Origin: Natronospira proteinivora
GTDB lineage: Bacteria > Pseudomonadota > Gammaproteobacteria > Natronospirales > Natronospiraceae
Direction: 5' to 3'
DNA length: 64,000 nucleotides
Assembly: GCF_024170465.1 (NCBI RefSeq)
Contig: NZ_JALJYF010000002.1
Coordinates: 806,001 to 870,000, forward strand
Numbering within the stretch: position 1 is the first letter of the stretch; every line of letters starts with the position of its first letter. The translations under genes and the position numbers were made by a program. Shown here piece by piece: positions 49,367 to 58,086 of this stretch. A model generated the notes under the pieces. It saw only the letters and a program-made list of their open reading frames with translations, was not told the DNA's origin and made no database searches.

Positions 49367-51142
49367 ATGCCCGCGCATCAGCAGATCCTCCTCCTACTCC
49401 TGGCCACCTTGCTGCTGTTTGCCTGGGGCCGGTGGCGCTACGACCTGGTGGCGGGCATGGCCTTGCTGGCCGCCGTGTTGCTGGATCTGGTCCCCAGCGA
49501 GGAGGCCTTCAATGGCTTCGCCCATCCGGCGGTGATCACCGTGGCGGCGGTTCTGGTGATCAGCCGCGCCCTGGGTTCTGCAGGGGTGGTGGACTTGATT
49601 GCCGGACAGGTGACCCGGATCGGTGACCGTGTCCTGATCCAGACCTTCGCCCTGACCCTGGTGGTGGCGGTCTGTTCGGCCTTCATGAACAATGTGGGTG
49701 CCTTGGCTTTAATGTTGCCGGTGGCCATTCAGGTGGCACGGGAGCATGGTTTCCCGGTCTCCCGTCTGCTTATGCCTCTGGCCTTCGGCTCTTTGCTGGG
49801 CGGCTTGACGACCCTGATCGGTACCCCGCCCAATATCATTATTGCCACCTATCGCCAGACGGAACTGGGCGAGGCCTTTGCCATGTTCGATTTCGCCTCG
49901 GTGGGTTTGCTGGTCATGGCGGCCGGGATTGTCCTGGTCACGATACTGCCGCGTTGGGTCCTGCCTGATCGCAAAGGGGAGTCTTCCCCCGATGAGTTGT
50001 TCGAGATCGAGAACTATCTTCTGGAACTCACGGTTGAGGACGACGCCAAGGTCATTGACGACCCCATTCGAGCTCTGGCTGAGCCTCTGGAGAAGGTGGA
50101 CTACACGGTGGTGGGCATTGCCCGTGGCAAAAGGATCATCAGTCCGGTCCGGCCCCATGAGCGAATTCGGGCCGGCGATATCCTGCTGGTGGAAGCCGAT
50201 CCGGAAGAGCTGCAGGGTCCGGCCGAAAAGCTCGGGCTGAGCCTGGGTGGCAGCGGGGAGCTGGACCCCGAGCATTTCAAGAACGATGAGCTCACCGTCA
50301 TGGAGGCCGTTGTTCTCCCCGAGGCCTTCATTGAGGGCCATACTCTAAGGACACTGCACCTTCCGGCTCGCTACGGCATCACCCTGCTGGCGGTGGCCCG
50401 CCAAGGTGAGCGGCTGCGCGAGCGCCTCGGAAAAATTCGCTTCCAGAGCGGCGATGTCCTGCTGCTACAAGGGGAGCGGGAGGCCTTGCAGGAGGCCACC
50501 AGCCGCCTGGGGTGTCTGCCGCTGGCGGATCGGGAGCTCAGCGTGGGGGCACCGCGCAAGCTGATCACCGGGCTGGGTCTGTTCGCCCTGGCCCTGGGCC
50601 TGATCGTCAGTGGCTTGCTGCCAGTCCAGATCGCCCTGCCCGGGGCTGCCTTGGGCATGGTGCTGAGTAATGTGCTCAGTCTGCGCCAAGCCTATGGCGC
50701 CATCGATTGGCCGGTGATTGTCTTGTTGGGGGCCATGCTGCCGGTGGGGATGGCCTTTGAAACCTCCGGCGCTGCTGGCCTGCTTGCCAGTGGCTTGCTG
50801 CAGATTTCCGGGGAATGGCCACCGGCGGTGACTTTGGGCTTGCTACTGTTGGCGGCCATGTTGCTATCGGATGTGATCAACAATGCCGCCGCGGCGGTGT
50901 TGCTGGCACCCGTGGCCCTGGCGATTGCCACCGCTCTGGGCGTATCGCCGGATCCTTTTCTGATGGCCGTCGCCGTGGGGGCCTCCTGTGCCTTTCTCAC
51001 CCCCATTGGTCACCAGTCCAACACTCTGGTCATGGGTCCGGCCGGTTATCGCTTTACCGACTTTGCCCGACTGGGTCTGCCACTCAGTCTGCTTGTTTTT
51101 GCTCTGGGCCTGCCCATGATTCTGCTGATCTGGCCCTTCTGA
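49367..51142 (+). CDS. SLC13-family permease with two TrkA-C (RCK-C) domains
   Basis: 591 aa. N-terminal helices with GGLTTLIGTPPNIIIATYR, the substrate/Na+ signature of the DASS/SLC13 group. Two cytosolic RCK-C domains lie in the middle (VVGIARGKRIISPVRPHERIRAGDILLVEAD and GITLLAVARQGERLRERLGKIRFQSGDVLLLQG). A second membrane half ends with SCAFLTPIGHQSNTLVMGP. Likely Na+-coupled carrier for an anion such as sulfate or dicarboxylate; the substrate is not set by sequence. Confidence 0.88.
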   Translation: MPAHQQILLLLLATLLLFAWGRWRYDLVAGMALLAAVLLDLVPSEEAFNGFAHPAVITVAAVLVISRALGSAGVVDLIAGQVTRIGDRVLIQTFALTLVVAVCSAFMNNVGALALMLPVAIQVAREHGFPVSRLLMPLAFGSLLGGLTTLIGTPPNIIIATYRQTELGEAFAMFDFASVGLLVMAAGIVLVTILPRWVLPDRKGESSPDELFEIENYLLELTVEDDAKVIDDPIRALAEPLEKVDYTVVGIARGKRIISPVRPHERIRAGDILLVEADPEELQGPAEKLGLSLGGSGELDPEHFKNDELTVMEAVVLPEAFIEGHTLRTLHLPARYGITLLAVARQGERLRERLGKIRFQSGDVLLLQGEREALQEATSRLGCLPLADRELSVGAPRKLITGLGLFALALGLIVSGLLPVQIALPGAALGMVLSNVLSLRQAYGAIDWPVIVLLGAMLPVGMAFETSGAAGLLASGLLQISGEWPPAVTLGLLLLAAMLLSDVINNAAAAVLLAPVALAIATALGVSPDPFLMAVAVGASCAFLTPIGHQSNTLVMGPAGYRFTDFARLGLPLSLLVFALGLPMILLIWPF

Positions 51143-51216
51143 AATCGAATTGCACGGTAGCCTGAGAACTGCTATTTTTTTCCTTAATTCAGGCATAGGC
51201 GAATCGGAGATGGCTC

Positions 51217-51696
51217 ATGATGGCAAGGACGCCTTTTATCCTTTTTTTGGCCGTATTTGTTATTGGATGTTCCAATAGAACTGACCCCCTTCAAGAACCC
51301 TCCCTGGCCGTTCCCGAAAACACCAGTAGTGAAGCGCCGTCACTGGATGATATCGAGCGTTGTATAATGGTCACGGCCGAATTGAACGGATGGTTGCCCG
51401 AACGCGGATCAGACCGGGGCAGACTGAAAGCGCAGCGCCATGTTCGTTCCCACCGCGCTTTCATTGACATATTTTATGACGAGGAATCGATTGACGTTCA
51501 ATATGCGGATAGCATCAACCTCAACTACGTTGATCGGCCTCCGAGGAGCGTTCGCCGTTACAAGGATATGAACTACACGGGCCCAGTGATCCATCCTATC
51601 TACAATCAATGGGTTGAAACTCTGAGCAACGATCTCGAAGTCCGGCTTAGACAGCCGGATTTTCTCTGTGAGCGCATGCAGGGTATACGCAACTAA
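51217..51696 (+). CDS. Lipoprotein of unknown function (paralogue 1)
   Basis: 159 aa, lipoprotein signal with FVIGC (Cys18). The mature part begins acidic and has DDIERCIMVTAELNGWLPE, RHVRSHRAFIDIFYD, YADSINLNY and a terminal IHPIYNQWVETLSNDLE. It shares this order of motifs with the next gene (IERC, GW, YD, DS-NL, a Y near the end followed by W), so the two are tandem paralogues. I do not recognise a named function. CGGAGA precedes ATG 51217. Confidence 0.75.
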   Translation: MMARTPFILFLAVFVIGCSNRTDPLQEPSLAVPENTSSEAPSLDDIERCIMVTAELNGWLPERGSDRGRLKAQRHVRSHRAFIDIFYDEESIDVQYADSINLNYVDRPPRSVRRYKDMNYTGPVIHPIYNQWVETLSNDLEVRLRQPDFLCERMQGIRN

Positions 51697-51742
51697 TCAG
51701 ATTCGAAATACAAGCATTGCGTCTGAACAAAAAGGGGAAACT

Positions 51743-52252
51743 ATGTCGTTCGCGGTTTCTGATAGAACTCGGAAAAAGGCTATTATTGCCTTGGTGGTTG
51801 TGCTTGGGATCGTCTTGGCAGCATGTACGCGTAATATGCGTCCGGTGGAAGACCAGTCCCAAAGCATGCCAGGTAACATTGAACAGGATGCGGCGCTTGC
51901 GGATATAGAGCGCTGCCTGGTATTGGCAGGAAGCTACCGGGGATGGGCCCGCCATCCTGCCAGCGATGAAGGCGACCTTCATCTGCGGAGATTGGAGCGC
52001 CATCATATGGCACACGTTAGGGTTGAATATGATTCGACCCAGTACCGCTTATCGTATGTGGACAGCGCGAACCTGCGTCATAGTGAGAATGAGCGGATTC
52101 TCTATGATCGTCAAAGAGATACCTTTACCGAATATGAAGGAGAGGTAATTAGTGTCCATTATTATAGGTGGACGGATTATCTCTTGGAGACAATGCATTC
52201 AGTACTTTCCCAGGGTCTGGACCATTGCGACACTGAGGCATCCGAGCATTAA
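51743..52252 (+). CDS. Lipoprotein of unknown function (paralogue 2)
   Basis: 169 aa, lipoprotein signal with GIVLAAC (Cys28). The mature part has LADIERCLVLAGSYRGWARH, then VRVEYDSTQYRLSYVDSANL and ISVHYYRWTDYLLETMHSVL. The match in motif order with the preceding gene is clear, identity moderate. Start ATG 51743 follows GGGGAAA; the longer frame from 51668 lies before the signal peptide. 46 bp separate the two genes, so they likely share a transcript. Confidence 0.75.
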   Translation: MSFAVSDRTRKKAIIALVVVLGIVLAACTRNMRPVEDQSQSMPGNIEQDAALADIERCLVLAGSYRGWARHPASDEGDLHLRRLERHHMAHVRVEYDSTQYRLSYVDSANLRHSENERILYDRQRDTFTEYEGEVISVHYYRWTDYLLETMHSVLSQGLDHCDTEASEH

Positions 52253-52427
52253 AGGATGGAAAAGCCGGGACGATCACGTTTGAAGGATTCTGCCCGTTCT
52301 CATGTCGAAGCCTCAATGGTGAGCCCGCCAGCCTGTGTCCAGGAAACGGGTTCACATGGACGCAGAATAGCCACCATATGCTCATCGGGCTGAGATTCGG
52401 GATTCACACCTGTGGAGCAGGCCAGGG

Positions 52428-53528
52428 TCAGTCCTCGTCTTGAAAGGCATCAAGGTGAAAGTCGCGAATGGCCTCCACTTCCGACAGGCCAGGTTCCCGG
52501 GGATGCTCGGGAACCTGGCCGCTCATCACTTTCAATACCGTATGGACCCCCCGGGCCAGCGGCTCCAGGTTGTAGCCTCCCTCCAGAACCATGGCCAGGC
52601 GACCGTTACAGTGCTGATCCGCCAAGGCCTGCAATATTCCGGTGAGGTGGGAAAAGCCTGAATAGCTCATGTTCATGCAGAGATCCAGACGATGGGCATC
52701 GAAACCGGCGGAACAGATGATCAGGTCCGGTTGGAACCATTGGGTGGCCGGCACCAGAATCTCCTCAAAAGCCCGCATCATGGCTTGGTCCCCGGAACCT
52801 TCCGGCATTGGCACGTTGACCGTGGTGCCTTCACCGATGCCGCCACCCACTTCCTCCATATAACCTGTTCCAGGGTAGAAGGGCGCCATGCGGTGGGTAT
52901 CGAACAACATCACATCCGGGTCAGCCCAGAAGATGTCCTGCGTACCGTTGCCATGGTGGGCGTCCCAATCCACGATCAGAACCCGTTCACAACCCAGCTC
53001 CACCTGGGCATAGGCGGCGGCCACCGCCACATTGTTGAACAGGCAAAAGCCCCGGGCGCGGACCGCATTGGCGTGATGCCCCGGTGGCCGACAGAGGGCA
53101 AAGGACCCTTGTGATTCCCCCCGGACCACGGCTTCCACGGCCCGGATGGCGGAGCCGGCGGCGACTTCCGCCGCTTCGACGCTGCCCGGCGAGACCGCCG
53201 TGGTGTCCACATCCAGCCAGGCGTGTTTGCCGCGCAGCTTATAGATCGACTTGAGGTAGGCTCGGGTATGAACCAGTCCCAGTTCTTCCGGTGTCGCCGC
53301 CCGACTCTCTTCCAATCGGATCCCTTCAATGGGTTCGGCGGCCAGCAGATCCAGGATGGCTTGAATCCGGCCTGGATGCTCCGGGTAACTCCATTTCACC
53401 ACCAGGTCCGAAAGGATGCCCCGGACCCGCCGGTCCAAGCGCCCAGGCAGGAATTTCTCTTCCACATCCGGGCGGTGTTCCAGCATGCGTGGGTCGTGTA
53501 TGACTAGGACGTCCCGTTTTTCGCCCAC
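52428..53528 (-). CDS. Histone-deacetylase-family (acetoin utilisation AcuC/APAH-like) hydrolase
   Basis: 366 aa. Zinc hydrolase motifs in order: RPPGHHANAV (the His pair), VDWDAHHGNGTQDIF (metal-binding Asp and His), SAGFDAHRLD (third metal ligand) and EGGYNLEPL (catalytic Tyr). Bacterial members act as acetylpolyamine or protein deacetylases; the substrate is not assigned. The mixed gene neighbourhood gives no help. Confidence 0.9.
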   Translation of the reverse strand: MGEKRDVLVIHDPRMLEHRPDVEEKFLPGRLDRRVRGILSDLVVKWSYPEHPGRIQAILDLLAAEPIEGIRLEESRAATPEELGLVHTRAYLKSIYKLRGKHAWLDVDTTAVSPGSVEAAEVAAGSAIRAVEAVVRGESQGSFALCRPPGHHANAVRARGFCLFNNVAVAAAYAQVELGCERVLIVDWDAHHGNGTQDIFWADPDVMLFDTHRMAPFYPGTGYMEEVGGGIGEGTTVNVPMPEGSGDQAMMRAFEEILVPATQWFQPDLIICSAGFDAHRLDLCMNMSYSGFSHLTGILQALADQHCNGRLAMVLEGGYNLEPLARGVHTVLKVMSGQVPEHPREPGLSEVEAIRDFHLDAFQDED

Positions 53529-53655
53529 TTTCAGTCTCCTTATTCCATGCCACTCCTGGCATCATAGACTACTGACTTGGCCATGCTCGTATTTTCTCTA
53601 TGCGGGCAGGCAAGGCGTACAATATGCCTTTATCCGAATCCAGTCTGGAGGCTGC

Positions 53656-54621
53656 ATGTCCCCTGTCCGTCCGCGCCTGACCCAATTTCCCCATGGCATC
53701 ACGGCCATCGATACCGACTATCATCGGCCCCGTTTTGACGCCAGTCATCTGATTGTGGACGAGGGCCGGGCCGCTTTTGTGGATACCGGCACCACCCATT
53801 CGGTCCCGGCCTTGCTGGCCGCCCTCGCGGAAATGGGGCTGGACCGCAAATCTGTGGATTATGTTCTGCTGACCCATGTTCACCTGGATCATGCCGGTGG
53901 TGCCGGGGAATTAATGAAGTATCTCCCCAATGCCATCTGCATTGTGCATCCTCGCGGTGCCCGTCACATGGTTGATCCGGCCAAGCTGATTGCCGGCACC
54001 AAGGCCGTCTACGGAGAAGCCGCTTTTCAGGAGATGTATGGGGAGATTCCCCTCATCCCAGCCGAGCGGGTGCGGGAATCCAAGGACGGCATGGTGCTGA
54101 GACTGGGGGACCGCCGCTTGACCCTGTTTCATACGCCGGGCCATGCGAAGCATCATTACTGCATCTTCGATGATCGCCCCCAAGCGGTCTTTACGGGGGA
54201 TACCTTCGGTGTCTCCTATCGGGAGCTGGATACCGACCAGGGCGAGTTCATCCTGCCTACCACCACACCGGTTCATTTCGATCCCCAGGCCTACCATCAG
54301 TCGGTGGACCGGATCATGAGCTTTGAACCCAATGCCTGTTTCCTGACCCATTACAGTCGGGTCACCGACCTGGACCGTCTGGCCGAGGATCTCCATCGGG
54401 AGATCGATGCCTTCGTGGCGATTGCCAGGGCCCATCAAGGTGCCGAGGATCGGGTGTCCACCATTGAGCAGGCCCTGATCCGCCATCAGGCTGAACGCAT
54501 GGCCGCCCACGGTATCAAGTCGCCGGAGGAGACCACCCGGCGGGTGCTGGACATGGATCTGCAGCTGGATGCCCAGGGTCTGGACGTCTGGTTGAGCCAG
54601 CAGGAAAAACAGCAGGCCTAA
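53656..54621 (+). CDS. MBL-fold metallo-hydrolase
   Basis: 321 aa. Metal motif LTHVHLDHAGGAGE, further ligands in HTPGHAKHHYC and VFTGDTFGVSY, last His in FLTHYSRVTD. Glyoxalase II-like layout with a helical C-terminus. Substrate unknown. TGGAGG before ATG 53656; the longer frame starting at 53416 is a run into the divergent HDAC gene. Confidence 0.88.
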   Translation: MSPVRPRLTQFPHGITAIDTDYHRPRFDASHLIVDEGRAAFVDTGTTHSVPALLAALAEMGLDRKSVDYVLLTHVHLDHAGGAGELMKYLPNAICIVHPRGARHMVDPAKLIAGTKAVYGEAAFQEMYGEIPLIPAERVRESKDGMVLRLGDRRLTLFHTPGHAKHHYCIFDDRPQAVFTGDTFGVSYRELDTDQGEFILPTTTPVHFDPQAYHQSVDRIMSFEPNACFLTHYSRVTDLDRLAEDLHREIDAFVAIARAHQGAEDRVSTIEQALIRHQAERMAAHGIKSPEETTRRVLDMDLQLDAQGLDVWLSQQEKQQA

Positions 54622-54691
54622 GGACTGATCCGCCGTTGCCGCACTATCTGGGCCAGCCGTGGTTTAATTGGGGTGATGGATTGGTCAGCGC

Positions 54692-55012
54692 TCAGTCGGC
54701 GTCAAAGGACCAGCCAAAGCGGGCCAGATCGATGCGTCCCCGAAGGCCGAAGGCCACCCCTTCCGCCTCCAGGCACTCGCGCTGGCGCTCACCCGCGCCC
54801 GCTAACGGCAGACTGATCTCACCCCGGGCGTTGATGACACGATGCCAGGGAATGCTGCTGCCCGAGGGAAGGGCATGCAGGGCATAGCCCACCAGCCGTG
54901 CCTGGCCCGGCAAGCCGGCTGCCCGGGCCACCTGGCCGTAGGTGGAGACATGGCCGGCCGGGATGGCCATTACCGTGGCATAGATGGCTTCATGCTTCTC
55001 GGAGCGGGCCAT
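54692..55012 (-). CDS. Alkyltransferase-like protein (MGMT family without the active Cys)
   Basis: 106 aa, an MGMT C-terminal DNA-binding domain: IPAGHVSTYGQVARAAGLPG, then IPWHRVINARGEIS. In true O6-alkylguanine transferases the site reads PCHRV; here Trp replaces the acceptor Cys, which marks the ATL (alkyltransferase-like) group. ATLs bind O6-alkylguanine and hand it to nucleotide excision repair (established for other bacteria). It ends 5 bp from the start of nothing conserved; the next gene on the same strand is a small membrane protein upstream. Confidence 0.9.
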   Translation of the reverse strand: MARSEKHEAIYATVMAIPAGHVSTYGQVARAAGLPGQARLVGYALHALPSGSSIPWHRVINARGEISLPLAGAGERQRECLEAEGVAFGLRGRIDLARFGWSFDAD

Positions 55013-55016
55013 GGGG

Positions 55017-55370
55017 CTATTCCATGAGCAGGGCGCGGATCACGGTAAAGACCAGGGCCCCGCTACTGCCCAGCACCAACAGGGTCATGCCGATGCCGGT
55101 GTAGCTTCCTGTGAGCAGGATCAACCCCAATTCTACAACCGTAACCACCAAGACCAATGCCGCCGCGCTCAGATAATGACGTCGGGCCGCTGGCGCGCCC
55201 AACAGGCGTCGAGCGGCCACCAGCCAGAACAGCCCGGCCACCAGGGAAAAGCCCCCCGCCAGAACCGGGTCCAGCGGTGTCCACAGCCCGGCGGCCAGCA
55301 GCCAGGCCAGCAAGCCGATACCGGTGAGCAGAATGAGGATGGCAAAGATAATGGCCAGGGCCTGATTCAT
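55017..55370 (-). CDS. Small four-helix membrane protein, unknown
   Basis: 117 aa with four hydrophobic helices (AIIFAILILLTGIGLLAWLL, then VLAGGFSLVAGLFWLVAA, YLSAAALVLVVTVVELGLIL and GMTLLVLGSSGALVFTVI). No known family recognised. ATG 55370 has AAGGACC upstream. It ends 4 bp before the ATL gene start, so the two are probably co-transcribed. Confidence 0.7.
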   Translation of the reverse strand: MNQALAIIFAILILLTGIGLLAWLLAAGLWTPLDPVLAGGFSLVAGLFWLVAARRLLGAPAARRHYLSAAALVLVVTVVELGLILLTGSYTGIGMTLLVLGSSGALVFTVIRALLME

Positions 55371-55434
55371 GGTCCTTCCCCGCAATGAAAGCCCGTATGA
55401 TATCAGGCTGAATGTGTCATATCCGGGAGGAAAC

Positions 55435-55620
55435 ATGGTCCCCCTATTGGGTTTTCTGTTATTGCTTTTTCTGGGCCTTTGCTGGTATCGCATCGCGGGC
55501 AAGGCTGGATTTCAGCCCTGGCTGGGCCTGCTGATGCTGGTGCCGGTGGTCAATCTGGGCTTTCTCGCCTGGTTTGCCTTTACCGATTGGCCGATTCACC
55601 GTCATCCCGGCGAAGATTGA
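55435..55620 (+). CDS. Small membrane protein, unknown
   Basis: 61 aa, two hydrophobic helices (VPLLGFLLLLFLGLCWYRIA and LGLLMLVPVVNLGFLAWFAF) with a short polar tail WPIHRHPGED. The GFQPWLGLLMLVPVVNL motif resembles small proteins of unknown function found beside other membrane genes. GGGAGGAAAC before ATG 55435 is a good ribosome site. Divergent from the preceding gene. Confidence 0.7.
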   Translation: MVPLLGFLLLLFLGLCWYRIAGKAGFQPWLGLLMLVPVVNLGFLAWFAFTDWPIHRHPGED

Positions 55621-55696
55621 GCCCCTTGGCCTGAGCAGCGTCTTGGCCTAATCTTTAGGCTTTGTTTTTTAACCATTCAGTGAGACCGAGTTCGCT

Positions 55697-57880
55697 ATGA
55701 AACAGCGTCATCTGATGATTCCCCTGGTCACCGCCGTGGCCGTGGCCCTGGCCCTGGTGGCTTGCGAGGCCCCGGAAGAACAGGACCGCCCCGAGGCTAG
55801 CCTGGGTTACGATTATCCCGACACCCGCCGCCAGGACCTGGTGGAAGAGATCCACGGGCATGAAATCGCCGATCCTTATCGCTGGCTGGAAGAGCTGGGC
55901 AGCGACGAGGTTCGGGACTGGATCAATGCCCAGAATGCCCTAACCTTCGAACACCTGGAAAGCCTGGATGGGCGTTCCCGCTTCAAGGAACGCATGACCG
56001 AGTTGTGGGACTACGAGCGCTACTCGGTGCCGGGCGAGGAATCCGGCCGCTATTTCTATCGTCACAATGACGGGCTGCAGGATCACGACGTGCTGTACTG
56101 GCTGGATGAGCTGGATGGTGAGCCGGTGGAGCTCATCGATCCCAATCAGTTCTCCGAGGACGGCACCGTCTCACTGACCATGACCTCGGTGCGTGAAGAC
56201 GGCGAATACATCGCTTACGGCAAGGCCGAGGGCGGCTCCGACTGGCAGACCTTCCATATCCGCAATATCGAGTCCGGCGAAGATACCGGCGATTTTCTGG
56301 AATGGATCAAGTATTCCCCGGCCGCCTGGACCCATGATCACGAGGGCTTTTTCTATGCCCGTTACCCTGAGCCCGAAGGGGATCCCCTCACCGCGCCCAA
56401 TGAGGACCACAAGGTCTATTACCATCGGATGGGCGAGGACCAGGCCGATAACGTTCTGGTCTACGAGCGACCGGATCGCCCGGACTGGCGGTTCAACCCC
56501 GAGGTCAGCGATGATGGCCGCTATCTGATCCTGACCGTTCGGGAAGGCACCGACCGTCGCAACCGGGTTTATTACATGGATCTGCAGGACGAGGAAAACC
56601 CCCGTCTGGATGGCGAGGTGGTGGAACTGCTGGATGATTTCGACGGCGGCTATCACTTCATCGACAATGATGACGCCGTGTTCTACTTCTACACCACCGC
56701 CGATGCCCCCCGGGGCCGGGTCATCGCCGTGGACACCGAGACGCCTGAACGGGATAACTGGGAAACCCTGGTGGAAGAAGGCGATCGGGTGATTCGCGGT
56801 GTTACCGCCGTGGACGATCGCTTCGTGGTCAACTATATGGAAGATGCCCGCAGCCGCCTGGCCCTGTTTGGTCGTGACGGTGAGCTGCGGGGTGATGTGG
56901 AGCTGCCGACCCTGGGCACGGTCTCCAGCGTCCGAAGCGGTCGTGACGGTGAGATGTTCTTTGGTTTCAGTTCCTTTCTCTATCCCACCACCATCTTTCG
57001 CTATGACACCGAAGCCGATGCTGAAGCGGAGATCTTCCGTCAGCCGGAGCTGAGCGGATTCGACCCCGAGGACTATGTCACCGAGCAGGTCTTCTACGAG
57101 TCCAAGGACGGCACCGAAATTCCCATGTTCATCACCCATCACCGGGATACCCAGGTGGATGGCCAGACCCCCACCCTGCTTTATGGCTATGGCGGCTTTA
57201 ATATCCCCATCCTGCCTTCCTTCTCGGTGGAGAACCTGGCCTGGATGGAACAGGGAGGTGTCTATGCCTCGGCCAATATCCGCGGTGGTGGCGAGTTTGG
57301 CCGGGAATGGCACCAAGCCGGTGTGCAGGAGAAAAAGCAGAATGTCTTTGATGACTTCATCGCCGCGGCCGAATACCTGGTGGACGAGGGCTATACTTCA
57401 TCCGATAACCTGGGTATTTACGGCCGTTCCAACGGCGGCTTGCTGGTCGGCGCGGTGATCAACCAACGCCCGGATCTCTTCGGCGCGGCCCTGCCGGCAG
57501 TGGGCGTGATGGATATGCTGCGTTTCCACAAGTTTACCGTGGGTGCCGGCTGGACACCGGACTATGGTAATCCGGAAGAGGCCGATGATTTTGAGGTTCT
57601 GCGCCAGTACTCGCCCTATCACAACATTCAGGTGGGCCATGACTATCCGCCGGTGCTGGTGACCACGGCCGATCATGACGACCGGGTGGTGCCGGGCCAT
57701 TCCTTCAAATATGCGGCCATGCTGCAGTACAAGCAGTCGGACGACAGCAGCAGCCCCATGCTGATTCGCATCGAGGACCGGGCCGGCCATGGTGCCGGCA
57801 TGTCCACCACCATGCGTATCGAGGAAGCCCGCGACCGCTGGGCCTTCCTCGCGGAGCATCTGGGCTTGGAATTAGACTGA
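55697..57880 (+). CDS. Prolyl oligopeptidase (S9A), lipoprotein
   Basis: 727 aa. Lipoprotein signal ending LALVAC. N-terminal IADPYRWLEELGSDEVRDWI, then a seven-blade propeller, then the catalytic domain: Ser578 in YGRSNGGLLVG, acid in TTADHDDRVVPGHSFKY and His in EDRAGHGAGMS. It cleaves short peptides after Pro. As a lipoprotein it probably works in the periplasm or on the outer membrane. Own terminator at 57901. Confidence 0.93.
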   Translation: MKQRHLMIPLVTAVAVALALVACEAPEEQDRPEASLGYDYPDTRRQDLVEEIHGHEIADPYRWLEELGSDEVRDWINAQNALTFEHLESLDGRSRFKERMTELWDYERYSVPGEESGRYFYRHNDGLQDHDVLYWLDELDGEPVELIDPNQFSEDGTVSLTMTSVREDGEYIAYGKAEGGSDWQTFHIRNIESGEDTGDFLEWIKYSPAAWTHDHEGFFYARYPEPEGDPLTAPNEDHKVYYHRMGEDQADNVLVYERPDRPDWRFNPEVSDDGRYLILTVREGTDRRNRVYYMDLQDEENPRLDGEVVELLDDFDGGYHFIDNDDAVFYFYTTADAPRGRVIAVDTETPERDNWETLVEEGDRVIRGVTAVDDRFVVNYMEDARSRLALFGRDGELRGDVELPTLGTVSSVRSGRDGEMFFGFSSFLYPTTIFRYDTEADAEAEIFRQPELSGFDPEDYVTEQVFYESKDGTEIPMFITHHRDTQVDGQTPTLLYGYGGFNIPILPSFSVENLAWMEQGGVYASANIRGGGEFGREWHQAGVQEKKQNVFDDFIAAAEYLVDEGYTSSDNLGIYGRSNGGLLVGAVINQRPDLFGAALPAVGVMDMLRFHKFTVGAGWTPDYGNPEEADDFEVLRQYSPYHNIQVGHDYPPVLVTTADHDDRVVPGHSFKYAAMLQYKQSDDSSSPMLIRIEDRAGHGAGMSTTMRIEEARDRWAFLAEHLGLELD

Positions 57881-57900
57881 GTCGGCAATAAGAAAGATAG

Positions 57901-57926
57901 CGGGTCCCGAAAGGGGCCCGTTTTTT
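57901..57926 (+). terminator. Rho-independent terminator of the prolyl oligopeptidase gene
   Basis: CGGGTCCC / GGGGCCCG (8 bp with one G-T pair), GAAA loop, six T. Confidence 0.92.
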
Positions 57927-57941
57927 ATTCCGCGAGAGCTT

Positions 57942-58083
57942 CAAGCTACAAGCCGCAAGCTTCAAGCTGGCTTTCCCGGTTTCATGACCGTTGCCTATAG
58001 CAAGCTTTTCGCTGGCTGGGGACCGGCTACGAGCACGGCCCTATCCCTTGCACAGCCAGCTTGCAGCTTGCAGCTTGAAGCTG
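57942..58083. repeat. Heptad inverted-repeat element, family B, copy 2
   Basis: Left arm 57942-57969 is four 7-bp units: CAAGCTA, CAAGCCG, CAAGCTT, CAAGCTG. The right arm 58057-58083 carries three CAAGCTG units inverted. GCTTTCCCGG follows the left arm, as in copy 1 at 10926. It fills the gap between two convergent genes. Confidence 0.8.
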
Positions 58084-58086
58084 ACT

